Positions 7,617 through 14,462 of a DNA stretch of 15,444 nucleotides are shown here, one piece after another (position 1 is the stretch's first letter; every line of letters starts with the position of its first letter). The notes under the pieces were generated by a model. It did no database searches. It saw only the letters and a program-made list of their open reading frames with translations, and was not told the DNA's origin. Where the stretch lies: the NCBI GenBank assembly GCA_027625125.1, contig JAQBXG010000016.1, forward strand, positions 1-15,444, in the 5' to 3' direction. Position numbers and translations under genes: made by a program. This stretch comes from Pseudomonadota bacterium (lineage in GTDB: Bacteria; Pseudomonadota; Alphaproteobacteria; UBA2966; CAIVPW01).

Positions 7617-8402
7617 TCACCAGGCGGTCAGGCCGCCATCGATCACTAGATTCTGGCCGGTGCAGTACGCCGAAGCATCCGACAGCAGAAACAGAAGCGC
7701 GCCGACGATATCGTCGGGCGCGGCCATGCGGCCCATCGGCGTGCGGTCGGCGTAGCGGGCGAGGAATTCCGCCGACTGGTGGTTGGCGACGCCGCCCGGC
7801 GACAGCGTGTTGACGCGAATCCCGTCCGCGCCCCACCAGGTCGCGAGCCAGCGGGCGAGGCCGATGAGGCCCGCCTTTGACGCCGAATAGCCCGGGAACG
7901 ACTGGAACGGCTGGTCTTTGTAGATGCGGTGGTCGGGGCCGACGACGCCGTAGATGCTGGAGGTCAGCACGACGCTGCCGCCGCCGCTGTCGCGGATCGC
8001 CCGGCCCGCCTCCCTCGCCACCAGAAACGCGCCGGTCAGGCCGACATCGAGGGTCCGCCGCCACGTCGCCAGCGGGTAGTCCTCGAACGGCGGAAAGCCG
8101 TCGCCGTCCGCCAGCAGCGATTCGGACGTGATCGCGGCGTTGGCGACGACGCCGTCGAGGCCGCCGTGGGCGGCGACCGCCGCCGCCACCGCGGTGGTGA
8201 CGGAGGCTTCGTCGGTGACGTCGATGGCGTGGGACGATGCGCCAAGCTCGGCGGCGAGTTCGGCGACCGGCGACGTGTCGAGATCGGCGAGGGTGAGGCG
8301 CGCCCCGGCGTCGGCGATGGCGCGGGCGAATGCCCGGCCGAGGACGCCGGTGGCGCCGACCAGCAGGATGCGCTTGCCGGAAAGTTCGAACGTGGAAGTC
8401 AC
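7617..8402 (-). CDS. ptmA: PtmA-like short-chain dehydrogenase/reductase
   Basis: Classical SDR of 261 residues. It has the cofactor motif LVGATGVLGRAFA (14-26), ANAA (87-90), VLTSSIYGVVGP (145-156) with a serine for catalysis, YSASK (Tyr172, Lys176), and RVNTLSPGGV (196-205), ending in IDGGLTAW. The insertion DHRIYKDQPFQSFPG before the catalytic Tyr and the GG-x-TAW end are features I associate with the PtmA-type oxidoreductases of nonulosonate and flagellin-glycosylation clusters. In Campylobacter jejuni ptmA neighbours ptmB (the legF homologue), as here. Its precise reaction is not settled. Start GTG at 8400-8402 overlaps the legF stop as GTGA and has GGAGGG nine bases upstream (8412-8417). 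The name is by family resemblance and position; a generic nucleotide-sugar or ketose reductase is possible. Confidence 0.85.
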   Translation of the reverse strand: MTSTFELSGKRILLVGATGVLGRAFARAIADAGARLTLADLDTSPVAELAAELGASSHAIDVTDEASVTTAVAAAVAAHGGLDGVVANAAITSESLLADGDGFPPFEDYPLATWRRTLDVGLTGAFLVAREAGRAIRDSGGGSVVLTSSIYGVVGPDHRIYKDQPFQSFPGYSASKAGLIGLARWLATWWGADGIRVNTLSPGGVANHQSAEFLARYADRTPMGRMAAPDDIVGALLFLLSDASAYCTGQNLVIDGGLTAW

Positions 8403-9118
8403 GGGCGGTGGCCCTCCGTTTTCTGCCGCAGCAGGAACTCGACCAATTGGAAATCGAATTCGGAATCGATGTCGAACGACTTCGCCGCGCCGATGTCAAT
8501 GCCGACCGCATGGCCGTCGAGCAGATGATTCGCGGTGCGCAGGTATTCGGGCGCGAGGACGTAGATGCTGGCGACGTGCTCGAACACCGGCGGCGCGTCC
8601 TGACGCCGCAGGATCGTATCGCCGAGGGACTTGGACATCCGCAGCGCGCCGGTTTCGTCCGGCTCGACCAGATTGAAGTACGGATTCTTGCGCGCCGGGC
8701 AGATCGAGAATACCGCATCGACCCCGGACGGACGTTGTTCGCGGTAAAGTGCGACGGCGGCGGAGATGTCGGCGACATCGCGGAGCGGGCTGGTGCAGTC
8801 GAGATCGACCATGCATTCGTAGTCTTCGCCGAAGTGGGCGGCGCAGGCCTTGATCGCATGTTGCCAGACCTGGAACTTGCCGACCGCCGGTCCGGCGAGA
8901 TCGGCGGGGCGCAGGAACGGCACGTCGGCCCCGGCGGCGCGGGCGACCTCGGCGATGGATTCGGAATCGGTGGAGACGACGACGCGGTCGATTTCCGGCG
9001 TCGCCAGCGCCTGCTCGATCGACCAGGCGATCAGCGGCTTGCCGAGCAGCGGGCGGATGTTCTTGCCGGGCAGGCCCTGGCTGCCGCCCCGCGCGCCGAT
9101 GACGCAGAGGACGGTCAC
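8399..9118 (-). CDS. legF: CMP-nonulosonate cytidylyltransferase (LegF/NeuA type)
   Basis: A 239-residue cytidylyltransferase that would activate the nonulosonic acid with CTP to the CMP-sugar used by transferases. The nucleotide-binding signature is IGARGGSQGLPGKNIRPLLGK (7-27, with the R-x-G-S-x-G-x-P-x-K-N pattern), then VVVSTDS (46-52), VDLDCTSPLRDVADI (104-118), PYFNLV (146-151), and FDIDSEFDFQLVE (215-227), where family members have metal-binding Asp residues. Length is normal for LegF and single-domain NeuA, with no esterase domain. Start GTG at 9116-9118 overlaps the oxidoreductase stop as GTGA. The frame stays open far upstream to 10357, but that part is a low-complexity Arg-rich shadow. 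KdsB (CMP-Kdo) is the main alternative; the synthase and epimerase neighbours argue for a nonulosonate. Confidence 0.93.
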   Translation of the reverse strand: MTVLCVIGARGGSQGLPGKNIRPLLGKPLIAWSIEQALATPEIDRVVVSTDSESIAEVARAAGADVPFLRPADLAGPAVGKFQVWQHAIKACAAHFGEDYECMVDLDCTSPLRDVADISAAVALYREQRPSGVDAVFSICPARKNPYFNLVEPDETGALRMSKSLGDTILRRQDAPPVFEHVASIYVLAPEYLRTANHLLDGHAVGIDIGAAKSFDIDSEFDFQLVEFLLRQKTEGHRP

Positions 9119-10122
9119 GACGGTTCGCCGATGGTGACGCGGCGGCCGGACGCCGCCGCCGCACGGGCGGCGACCGCGGTGCGGACCGCGTGGATGCCGT
9201 CGGCGAGCGGACAGGCGGGGCGCAAGTCTTCGCCGGAAGCGCGGCGGAGGAAATGCCGCATGTGGGCGATGAACAGGTCGTTGCGGGCGAAGCCGTCCGG
9301 CACCCGGAAAACGATCCCGGCGCCGGTGGCGTCGGACCGATCGAGCGTGCCGGACGCGAGGTCGCAGCGGTAGACCGCGTTCGCCGCGACGATTTCGAAC
9401 TCGCGGCGGAAGCCCGGAGTCAGCATGTCCATCTGCACCTGGCCCGAGACGCCGTTCGCATCGGTCAGGACCAGGTTGGCGACCGCGTCGGCCGGAGCTT
9501 CGGCGTCGGCGGCGACGGTGGCGGGGAACGGCGTCAGTTCGGCGACGACCGACCGCGCCGGCGCGACGTCGATTTCGTGGATCAGCTCGAACAGCGCGCC
9601 GCCGCCCCGGGCGCCGTCGGCGGTATAGCCCGCGCGCCAGTCGGTCCCCGGCCGCCAGGCGGCGATGTGCTGGCCGACCGCGGCGCGGAAGGTATGCACC
9701 GGCCCGTCGTCGCCGGAGGCCAGCCGCGCGTGCAATTCGCCGAGCGCCGGGTGGGCGCGGAGCTGGCAGCCGACCTCGACGATCCCCTGCCCCGCCGCCG
9801 CCGCCGTCGCCAGGTCTTCGAGGCCGTCGGCGGTATGGGTCACCGGCTTTTCGAGATAGAGCGGCTTGCCGGCCCGCAACGCCGCGAGCGCCGGGGCGAG
9901 GTGCAGGTCGCTGGCGGTGGCGACGACGACCGCGTCGGCGGCGGCGATGGCCGATTCGGGCGAGTCGAACGCTTCGATGCCGAACTCCGCCGCCAGATCG
10001 GCCGCGAGGGCGGCGCGGGCGCGCCACGCCGACACCCGCGCGCCGAGTGCGAGAAGATTGCCGATATGGCGGCGGCCCGCCGACCCCGCGCCCAGCACCG
10101 CGACATGAAGCGGCGCGGTCAT
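9115..10122 (-). CDS. Gfo/Idh/MocA-family NAD(P)-dependent oxidoreductase
   Basis: A 335-residue oxidoreductase with an N-terminal Rossmann domain (VLGAGSAGRRHIGNL, 9-23), VVVATASDLH (65-74), and the hallmark LYLEKPVTHT (88-97, Glu91-Lys92-Pro93). The C-terminal alpha/beta domain contains ARGGGALFELIHEIDVA (171-187), equivalent to the G-G-x-x-x-D-x-x-H-x-x-D catalytic region of the family but with E-L-I-H-E-I-D. Members oxidise or reduce sugar hydroxyl/keto groups, often on nucleotide sugars. Homologues of this type are frequent in nonulosonate gene clusters, without a defined role that I can name. ATG at 10120-10122 overlaps the beta-propeller stop as ATGA; the ORF continuing to 11037 is a shadow. 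A role in making a keto or epimeric nonulosonate, or another sugar of the same glycan, is inference. Confidence 0.9.
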   Translation of the reverse strand: MTAPLHVAVLGAGSAGRRHIGNLLALGARVSAWRARAALAADLAAEFGIEAFDSPESAIAAADAVVVATASDLHLAPALAALRAGKPLYLEKPVTHTADGLEDLATAAAAGQGIVEVGCQLRAHPALGELHARLASGDDGPVHTFRAAVGQHIAAWRPGTDWRAGYTADGARGGGALFELIHEIDVAPARSVVAELTPFPATVAADAEAPADAVANLVLTDANGVSGQVQMDMLTPGFRREFEIVAANAVYRCDLASGTLDRSDATGAGIVFRVPDGFARNDLFIAHMRHFLRRASGEDLRPACPLADGIHAVRTAVAARAAAASGRRVTIGEPS

Positions 10123-11363
10123 CGCTGCAGGTCCACGACACAGAGGGCGCGGCGACCGCCGTGGGCCGAATCGACGGCGATGCGGTCGCCGCCGCGATTC
10201 CAGCGCGGATGCAGATCGCAGCGGCGCGCGCCGGTGATCCACGGCGGGCTGTAAAACGACGCCAGCGGCATCCGCGCGCCGGTGGCGAGATCGAGCAGCG
10301 ACAGGCGGCGTTCGGACACGGCGTCGGGGTAGGTGTCGATGACCACCGGGCCGCCACGCGGCGACAGCATCGGGTGGCCGTCGACGGCGAGGTCGTCGCC
10401 GCCGACCCGGGCGGAACCGGTCTGGCCCGGCCGGAAGCGGCGGTAGCCGCCGTGGCCGTGTTCGTCGATCGTGAAGGCCAGCACTTCGTCGTCGTCGAGC
10501 CAGCAGAAATGCGAGGCGCGGTGCGGCGACAGCACGGCGAGATTGGCGCCGCCGGCGTCGGCGGTGCAGATGCGGCTGTAGCGCGCGCCCGCGCCGCGCC
10601 ACAGATGAAAGAACAGCAACCGCTTGCCGCCCGGACTGTAAGAAAGGTGGTTCAGATAGTGGACCGCGCCCCGCATCGACGGCGCGGGCGCGAGGCGCGC
10701 GAGGTCGGCCAGCGAATGGAGCAGGTCCGATTTGCCGTCGCCGAGATCGATTTGCCACAGGCCGTCGTTGGCGGGGGCGGGGTCGGGTTCGGTGTCGTCG
10801 GCGAGGTTGGCGTAGCCGTAGCCGGGACGAAGCCGGTGCAGCCGCGCGAAATTCAGCGACAGGGCCGACGCGCCGTCGGGCGAGATCGCATAGACCGGAC
10901 GGCCGTAGCGGCGGACGGCGGCGCCGTTGAGGTCGTGCACCTCGCTGCCGAACGCGCCGTCGAACAGGCCGTTGAAGACAAACAGTGCGCCGGGCCGGGC
11001 CGGATGCCATTGCAGGCGGCAGCCCTGTTGCCAGCACCAGGTGGCGGTTTCGGCGGCGGCGTGGAACCCGGCGTCAGGGTCGGCGGCGGCGAACCAGCCG
11101 ACCCGGGCCGGGTCGGTCGCGCGGTTGGTGGTGTGGATCGCCAGCAGGCGCGTGTCATCGCCGGAGAACGGCGTCACGTCGTGGTAGCCGAAGAACGTAT
11201 GCCCCGGCCCGGCCGAAAACTTGTGGAGACGCAGCGGTGAATCGAAGCTGACGCGCGGGCGGTGGCGACGCCAGCGCCGAAATTGGGCGAGGGCCGACGA
11301 CGCGACGGTGGCCGCCGCCGCAGTGCGGTCGGGGCCGAGGGCGCGGCGGACGAGCGCCTTCAT
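10119..11363 (-). CDS. Beta-propeller (PD40/oligogalacturonate-lyase-like) protein of unknown function
   Basis: A 414-residue protein without signal peptide or membrane segment. After a basic N-terminus (1-40) come repeated blade-like units: FFGYHDVTPFSGDDTRLLA (57-75), GCRLQWHPARPGALFVFN (114-131), YAISPDGASALSLNF (158-172), HLSYSPGGKRLLFFHLW (239-255), HFCWLDDDEVLAFT (285-298), DGHPMLSPRGGPVVIDTYPD (328-347) and LHPRWNRGGDRIAVDSAHGG (384-403). Blade ends resemble TolB/PD40 repeats (S-P-D-G, then a hydrophobic strand). Several His residues recur near blade starts (61, 120, 239, 253, 330, 385, 401), reminiscent of metal-dependent oligogalacturonate lyase, but catalysis is not shown. ATG at 11361-11363 overlaps the upstream stop (ATGA). 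The TGA overlaps the next ATG, so it is made with the sugar enzymes. Lyase, hydrolase, transferase or scaffold are all possible. Confidence 0.8.
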   Translation of the reverse strand: MKALVRRALGPDRTAAAATVASSALAQFRRWRRHRPRVSFDSPLRLHKFSAGPGHTFFGYHDVTPFSGDDTRLLAIHTTNRATDPARVGWFAAADPDAGFHAAAETATWCWQQGCRLQWHPARPGALFVFNGLFDGAFGSEVHDLNGAAVRRYGRPVYAISPDGASALSLNFARLHRLRPGYGYANLADDTEPDPAPANDGLWQIDLGDGKSDLLHSLADLARLAPAPSMRGAVHYLNHLSYSPGGKRLLFFHLWRGAGARYSRICTADAGGANLAVLSPHRASHFCWLDDDEVLAFTIDEHGHGGYRRFRPGQTGSARVGGDDLAVDGHPMLSPRGGPVVIDTYPDAVSERRLSLLDLATGARMPLASFYSPPWITGARRCDLHPRWNRGGDRIAVDSAHGGRRALCVVDLQR

Positions 11364-12622
11364 CGCACCGCCAGCCCGGCCAGCGCGCGGGAGTGGTCGC
11401 CGAGGACATCGCGACCGGGCACGCCGCCCTCGACGACATCGACCAGGAAGCGTTCGGCGTCGGCGCGGGCGTAGGGCACGTCGGTGCGGTCGCGCGCGAG
11501 ACGCTGGAGGGCGTCGGCGAGTTCGTCCTCGCTTTCGATCACCCAGCAGTCGCCGTATTCCTCGTGCAGGGTTTGATTGGTGTGCAGGTATTTGAGGTAG
11601 AGGACGACCTTGTGTTGCTGCAACGCCTCGATGACGACGCTGGAGGCGATGACCAGCACGACATCGGCCCATTGGCACAGCTCCACCGAAGACACATCGG
11701 AGGCGTCTTCGAGGGCGAGACCCGCGTATTGTTGCGCTTCGAGGCTGGAACGGGTGTGGGGTTTGATGACCACCCGGGCTTCCGGGATCGCCGCCATGCG
11801 CGTGAACGCCGCGCGCTGGGCTTCGTCATCGACGTTGTAGTGGAGCCGGGTGACGATGAACGCGCATTTGAGCCGCGGGTCGTCATACGCGGACGCGGGC
11901 AGCACGCGCGGCGCGATGGCGATGTTTCGCGCTGCCCATTCGGAACAGAACCGGGCGCTGCCGAGCACCAGCACCTTTGCCGCGTTGGCGTCGCCGTCGC
12001 GCAGAAAGCGCGTGAAGCCCCGCATCTGCACGACGACGTGGTCGAACGGGTCGGCGATGGCGTTGCGCCAGCCGATAGTGCGGGCCGGATCGGCGGCGTG
12101 GGCGATGTCGTCGTTGGTGCAGAGGAACGCGCCGTGGGGCAACGCCACCGACTTCAACCCCGCTCGCGCCGCGCCGGCGAGCAGCGGGCCGACGATCGAC
12201 CGCGATGGCGACACCCAGTCGAAGCACAACAGCGAGATGCCGCGAACGCGGAGGAAACGGTCGATGTCGGCGGTCGCCACCGACGCCCGCAAGCGGCGAA
12301 ACCCGCGATAGCCGATGGCACGAGCCAGCCGCGTCAGGATGGCGTTGCCTTGCGCGCTGAAGCGGCGTGCCAGGGTGAAGGACGCGTTGACGATGCGCCA
12401 GAGCGCGCGGGACGGGAGGCCTAGCAGCAGATCGGCGTCGTCCCAGGCGTGGGCGACCGGCACGCCTTCGGCTTGCAGAAAGCGGATGCGGTAGTCGCCG
12501 AACAGGTCGAAATCCGGTTCGAGGCAGAATACCGCGACGGTGTGGCCGTCGCGGTGCATGCGCCAGACCACCGGCGCGATATGGTCGGTATCGTTGTAGC
12601 CGCGCACAAAAAACGCGATCAT
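11360..12622 (-). CDS. GT-B-like putative polysaccharide transferase
   Basis: A 420-residue soluble protein that I can place only at superfamily level. The N-terminal half begins like a GT-B Rossmann domain (IAFFVRGYNDTDHIAPVVWRM, residues 2-22) and later has SVALPHGAFLC (158-168, a P-H-G motif) and KVLVLGSARFCSEW (216-229). The C-terminal half has ARVVIKPHTRS (282-292) and WADVVLVIASSVVIEALQQHK (318-338). The P-H-G, K-P-H and S-S-x-x-x-E-A pattern is like CDP-glycerol glycerophosphotransferase/TagF-type and capsule Kps-type transferases, and parallels the KpsS-like gene near the end of the same operon. Start ATG at 12620-12622 overlaps the ABC gene stop as ATGA and has AGGG a few bases upstream. 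Donor and acceptor are unknown; a CMP-nonulosonate, a polyol phosphate or another donor are possible. Confidence 0.78.
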   Translation of the reverse strand: MIAFFVRGYNDTDHIAPVVWRMHRDGHTVAVFCLEPDFDLFGDYRIRFLQAEGVPVAHAWDDADLLLGLPSRALWRIVNASFTLARRFSAQGNAILTRLARAIGYRGFRRLRASVATADIDRFLRVRGISLLCFDWVSPSRSIVGPLLAGAARAGLKSVALPHGAFLCTNDDIAHAADPARTIGWRNAIADPFDHVVVQMRGFTRFLRDGDANAAKVLVLGSARFCSEWAARNIAIAPRVLPASAYDDPRLKCAFIVTRLHYNVDDEAQRAAFTRMAAIPEARVVIKPHTRSSLEAQQYAGLALEDASDVSSVELCQWADVVLVIASSVVIEALQQHKVVLYLKYLHTNQTLHEEYGDCWVIESEDELADALQRLARDRTDVPYARADAERFLVDVVEGGVPGRDVLGDHSRALAGLAVR

Positions 12623-14382
12623 GCCGCCCTGCCGTCGCGGATGTGGTAGACGCGGTCGGCGATGGCGGCGGTGCTTTCGCGGTGGGTGATCAGGATCACC
12701 GTCGCCTCCCGCGCCAGCGCCCGCATCGTTTGTTCGATCGCGGCCGCCGCCTCGGGGTCGAGGCCGCTGGTGGATTCGTCGAAGATATAGAGCGCCGGTC
12801 GCCGCACGATGGCGCGGGCGACGGCGATGCGCTGGCGCTGGCCGACCGACAGGCCGAAGCCGCCCTCGCCCAATTCGGTGTCGAAACCATCGGCAAGCCC
12901 GGCGATGAATCCGTCAGCATGGGCGGCGGCGGCGGCGGCGGCCAGGGCCGCGTCGTCGATGCCTGGCGCGCCCAAAACGATGTTGTCACGGATTGTCGTG
13001 GCGAACAGGAACGGCTCCTGGGAGATATAGCCGATGGCGTGACGCCAATGCTGGAGATCGAGGTCGGCGAGCGGGCGGCCATCGACTTCGATGCTGCCCG
13101 CCTCGGGCACGTAGAACCCGGCGAGCAGATCGACGATGGTGCTTTTGCCGGAACCGGACGGGCCGACCAGCGCGGTGACCTGGCCCGCGGCGATGTCGAG
13201 ATCGAGGCCGTCGAGGATGCGGCGCTCGGGGGAATACGAAAACGCGACGTTGCGGAAGCGGATGCCGCTGCCGATGCCGCCGGGCCGGGCGCTGCCGAAG
13301 CCGGATTCGGCCGGTACCGTGGCGCTGTCGATCATGCCGTGGATGGCGCGGATCGACGCGACAAAGGTGCCGAAGTGCAGGCGCTTTTGCACCAGGAACG
13401 ACAGGTTGGACGCGACGCGGATACCGGCCAGCGCAAACACGCCGATCTGTGGCAGGTAGTCGACCGGGCGCACACCGAGGCCGATGGTGACAAACGCCAG
13501 CACCGCGATGAGGATGACGCCGAGCAGGACCTCGGCGACCGCCGACGGCACCTGGGTCAGGGTGTGGACCAGCGTCTGGACCTGGTGGCTTTCGCGCACA
13601 TGGGCATTGAAGCGGGCCATTGTGCGGTCCTGCACGCCGTAGAGCTTGATCTCGCGCAGGCCCGACAACGCCTGCATCGCATCGCCGCTGATGCGGCGGT
13701 TGTAGTGCAACATGCGCCGCCCCAGGCGTTCGGAGCCACGGCGGATGATGCCGCCGACCGAGAGGTAACCGACCGTGCCGACCGCCGCCGCGAGCAGCGT
13801 GATCCGCCAGTCGACCAGCAGCATCACCAGCACCACCAGAACGATGGTCAGCGCGCGACTGGCGAGGTTCAGCGCATCGTGGATCGCGCGGACCGAACGG
13901 AAGGTTTCCTGGACCAGATCGTTGACCAGTTCGCCCTGGGACCGGGTGCGCATGAACAGCAGCGAACCGGCCAGATAGGTGCGCAGGATGCGGTCCACCC
14001 AATGGGCGCGAATGGCATAGATGAAGCGGTAGGAGGCGTTGGCCTGGGCGACCATCGCCGCGCCCTTGAGGAGCAGGATCGCGATGAAGATCAGGCCGAA
14101 CACCGCGAGGCGCGCGTCCTCGGGGACCTTTGCCACCAACGCGGCGAACAACGCCACCGCGCCGCCGCCGTCGGCGGCGAGGTCGCCGGTGATGCTGGCG
14201 ACCAGCGGCAGGAACATGCCGACCGTGACGCCTTCGAGCAGCGCGGTGGCGAAGATCAACGCCAGCACGGCGACGGCGCGGCCGCGGAACTGCCGCAGCA
14301 GACCGAGGACGATGCCGATGACAGGGCGTTCGCCGTGCGCGTCGGGACGGGCGTCGGGCATTGTCGCGGGGGCGGCGGTCAT
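12619..14382 (-). CDS. ABC exporter, fused membrane and ATPase domains (PglK/MsbA-type flippase)
   Basis: A 587-residue half-transporter, homodimer expected in the inner membrane. The N-terminal 340 residues hold hydrophobic spans at about 35-63, 92-112, 177-208, 280-302 and 311-330, with LLEGVTVGMFLPL (48-60) like PglK-type lipid-linked oligosaccharide flippases. The nucleotide-binding domain is intact: Walker A GPSGSGKST (407-415), Q-loop ISQEPF (453-458), signature LSVGQRQR (511-518), Walker B LYIFDE (531-536), D-loop STSGLD and H-loop ITHRES (His567). It is the first gene of the minus-strand operon, so transport of the glycan or its lipid-linked precursor is the likely role. A lipid or peptide exporter cannot be excluded. 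ATG at 14380-14382 is followed by a hydrophilic Pro/Asp-rich leader; no strong ribosome site is seen. An in-frame seven-alanine run lies before HADGF. Confidence 0.91.
   Translation of the reverse strand: MTAAPATMPDARPDAHGERPVIGIVLGLLRQFRGRAVAVLALIFATALLEGVTVGMFLPLVASITGDLAADGGGAVALFAALVAKVPEDARLAVFGLIFIAILLLKGAAMVAQANASYRFIYAIRAHWVDRILRTYLAGSLLFMRTRSQGELVNDLVQETFRSVRAIHDALNLASRALTIVLVVLVMLLVDWRITLLAAAVGTVGYLSVGGIIRRGSERLGRRMLHYNRRISGDAMQALSGLREIKLYGVQDRTMARFNAHVRESHQVQTLVHTLTQVPSAVAEVLLGVILIAVLAFVTIGLGVRPVDYLPQIGVFALAGIRVASNLSFLVQKRLHFGTFVASIRAIHGMIDSATVPAESGFGSARPGGIGSGIRFRNVAFSYSPERRILDGLDLDIAAGQVTALVGPSGSGKSTIVDLLAGFYVPEAGSIEVDGRPLADLDLQHWRHAIGYISQEPFLFATTIRDNIVLGAPGIDDAALAAAAAAAHADGFIAGLADGFDTELGEGGFGLSVGQRQRIAVARAIVRRPALYIFDESTSGLDPEAAAAIEQTMRALAREATVILITHRESTAAIADRVYHIRDGRAA
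12922..12942. repeat. (GGC)7 trinucleotide run inside the ABC transporter
   Basis: Seven perfect GGC units (GCC on the coding strand) encode Ala481-Ala487 of the transporter, in the helical part between the Q-loop and the signature motif. Slippage would change the alanine number without breaking the frame. Confidence 0.85.
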
Positions 14383-14462
14383 GTCGGCCGCCCCGCCGCC
14401 GCTTGAGTACGCCGGTGGCTTCGCGTAAGGAATGCCGGGCGCGCGGCCAACGGATTCCCACC
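14383..14462. promoter_or_regulatory. Divergent intergenic region between the operon and the second synthase gene
   Basis: This 80-bp stretch is the only non-coding gap of note and lies between the start codons of two divergent genes, so it must hold the start signals of both unless either is read from within coding sequence. On the plus strand TTGAGT (14403-14408) with a 17-base spacer to TAAGGA (14426-14431) is a very weak sigma-70-like pair. On the minus strand TTGGCC followed after 17 bases by TACGCG is equally weak. I see no convincing consensus promoter. Confidence 0.45.
14429..14458 (+). repeat. Imperfect inverted repeat before the plus-strand synthase gene
   Basis: GGAATGCCG (14429-14437) pairs with CGGATTCC (14451-14458): eight base pairs with one bulged G and a 13-base loop. 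It ends four bases before the ATG at 14463, so as RNA it would cover the ribosome-binding region; as DNA it could be an operator. It may also be chance in G+C-rich sequence. Confidence 0.35.

Larger units (their letters stand above)
1..14382 (-). other. Thirteen-gene translationally coupled glycan operon
   Basis: All genes from the ABC exporter to the GT4 gene share one strand. Stop/start junctions, in transcription order, are ATGA, ATGA, ATGA, GTGA, GTGA, 13-nt gap, ATGA, GTGA, 1-nt gap, 8-bp overlap, ATGA, GTGA. No terminator hairpin or promoter-sized gap is visible inside, so a single transcript starting near 14383-14462 is expected; the true 3' end lies beyond position 1. Confidence 0.8.

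Noticed and set aside
7600..8859. Minus-strand open frame of 419 codons spanning ptmA and part of legF
   Set aside because: Different frame from both well-supported enzymes; Arg/Pro/Ser-rich shadow.
8399..10357. Long N-terminal extension of LegF (652-codon frame)
   Set aside because: The added 413 residues are an Arg-rich shadow of the oxidoreductase; the nucleotide-binding motif starts a few residues after the GTG at 9118.
9115..11037. N-terminal extension of the oxidoreductase frame (640 codons)
   Set aside because: The Rossmann motif begins just after the ATG at 10122, and the extension is a shadow of the beta-propeller gene.
945..14382. Flagellin-glycosylation island
   Set aside because: Despite Ptm/Leg homologues there is no flagellin, Maf or other flagellar gene in the window, so the link to flagella is not supported.
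12643..14406. Plus-strand open frame of 587 codons antisense to the ABC exporter
   Set aside because: Same length region as a textbook ABC transporter on the other strand; the product has no recognisable motif.
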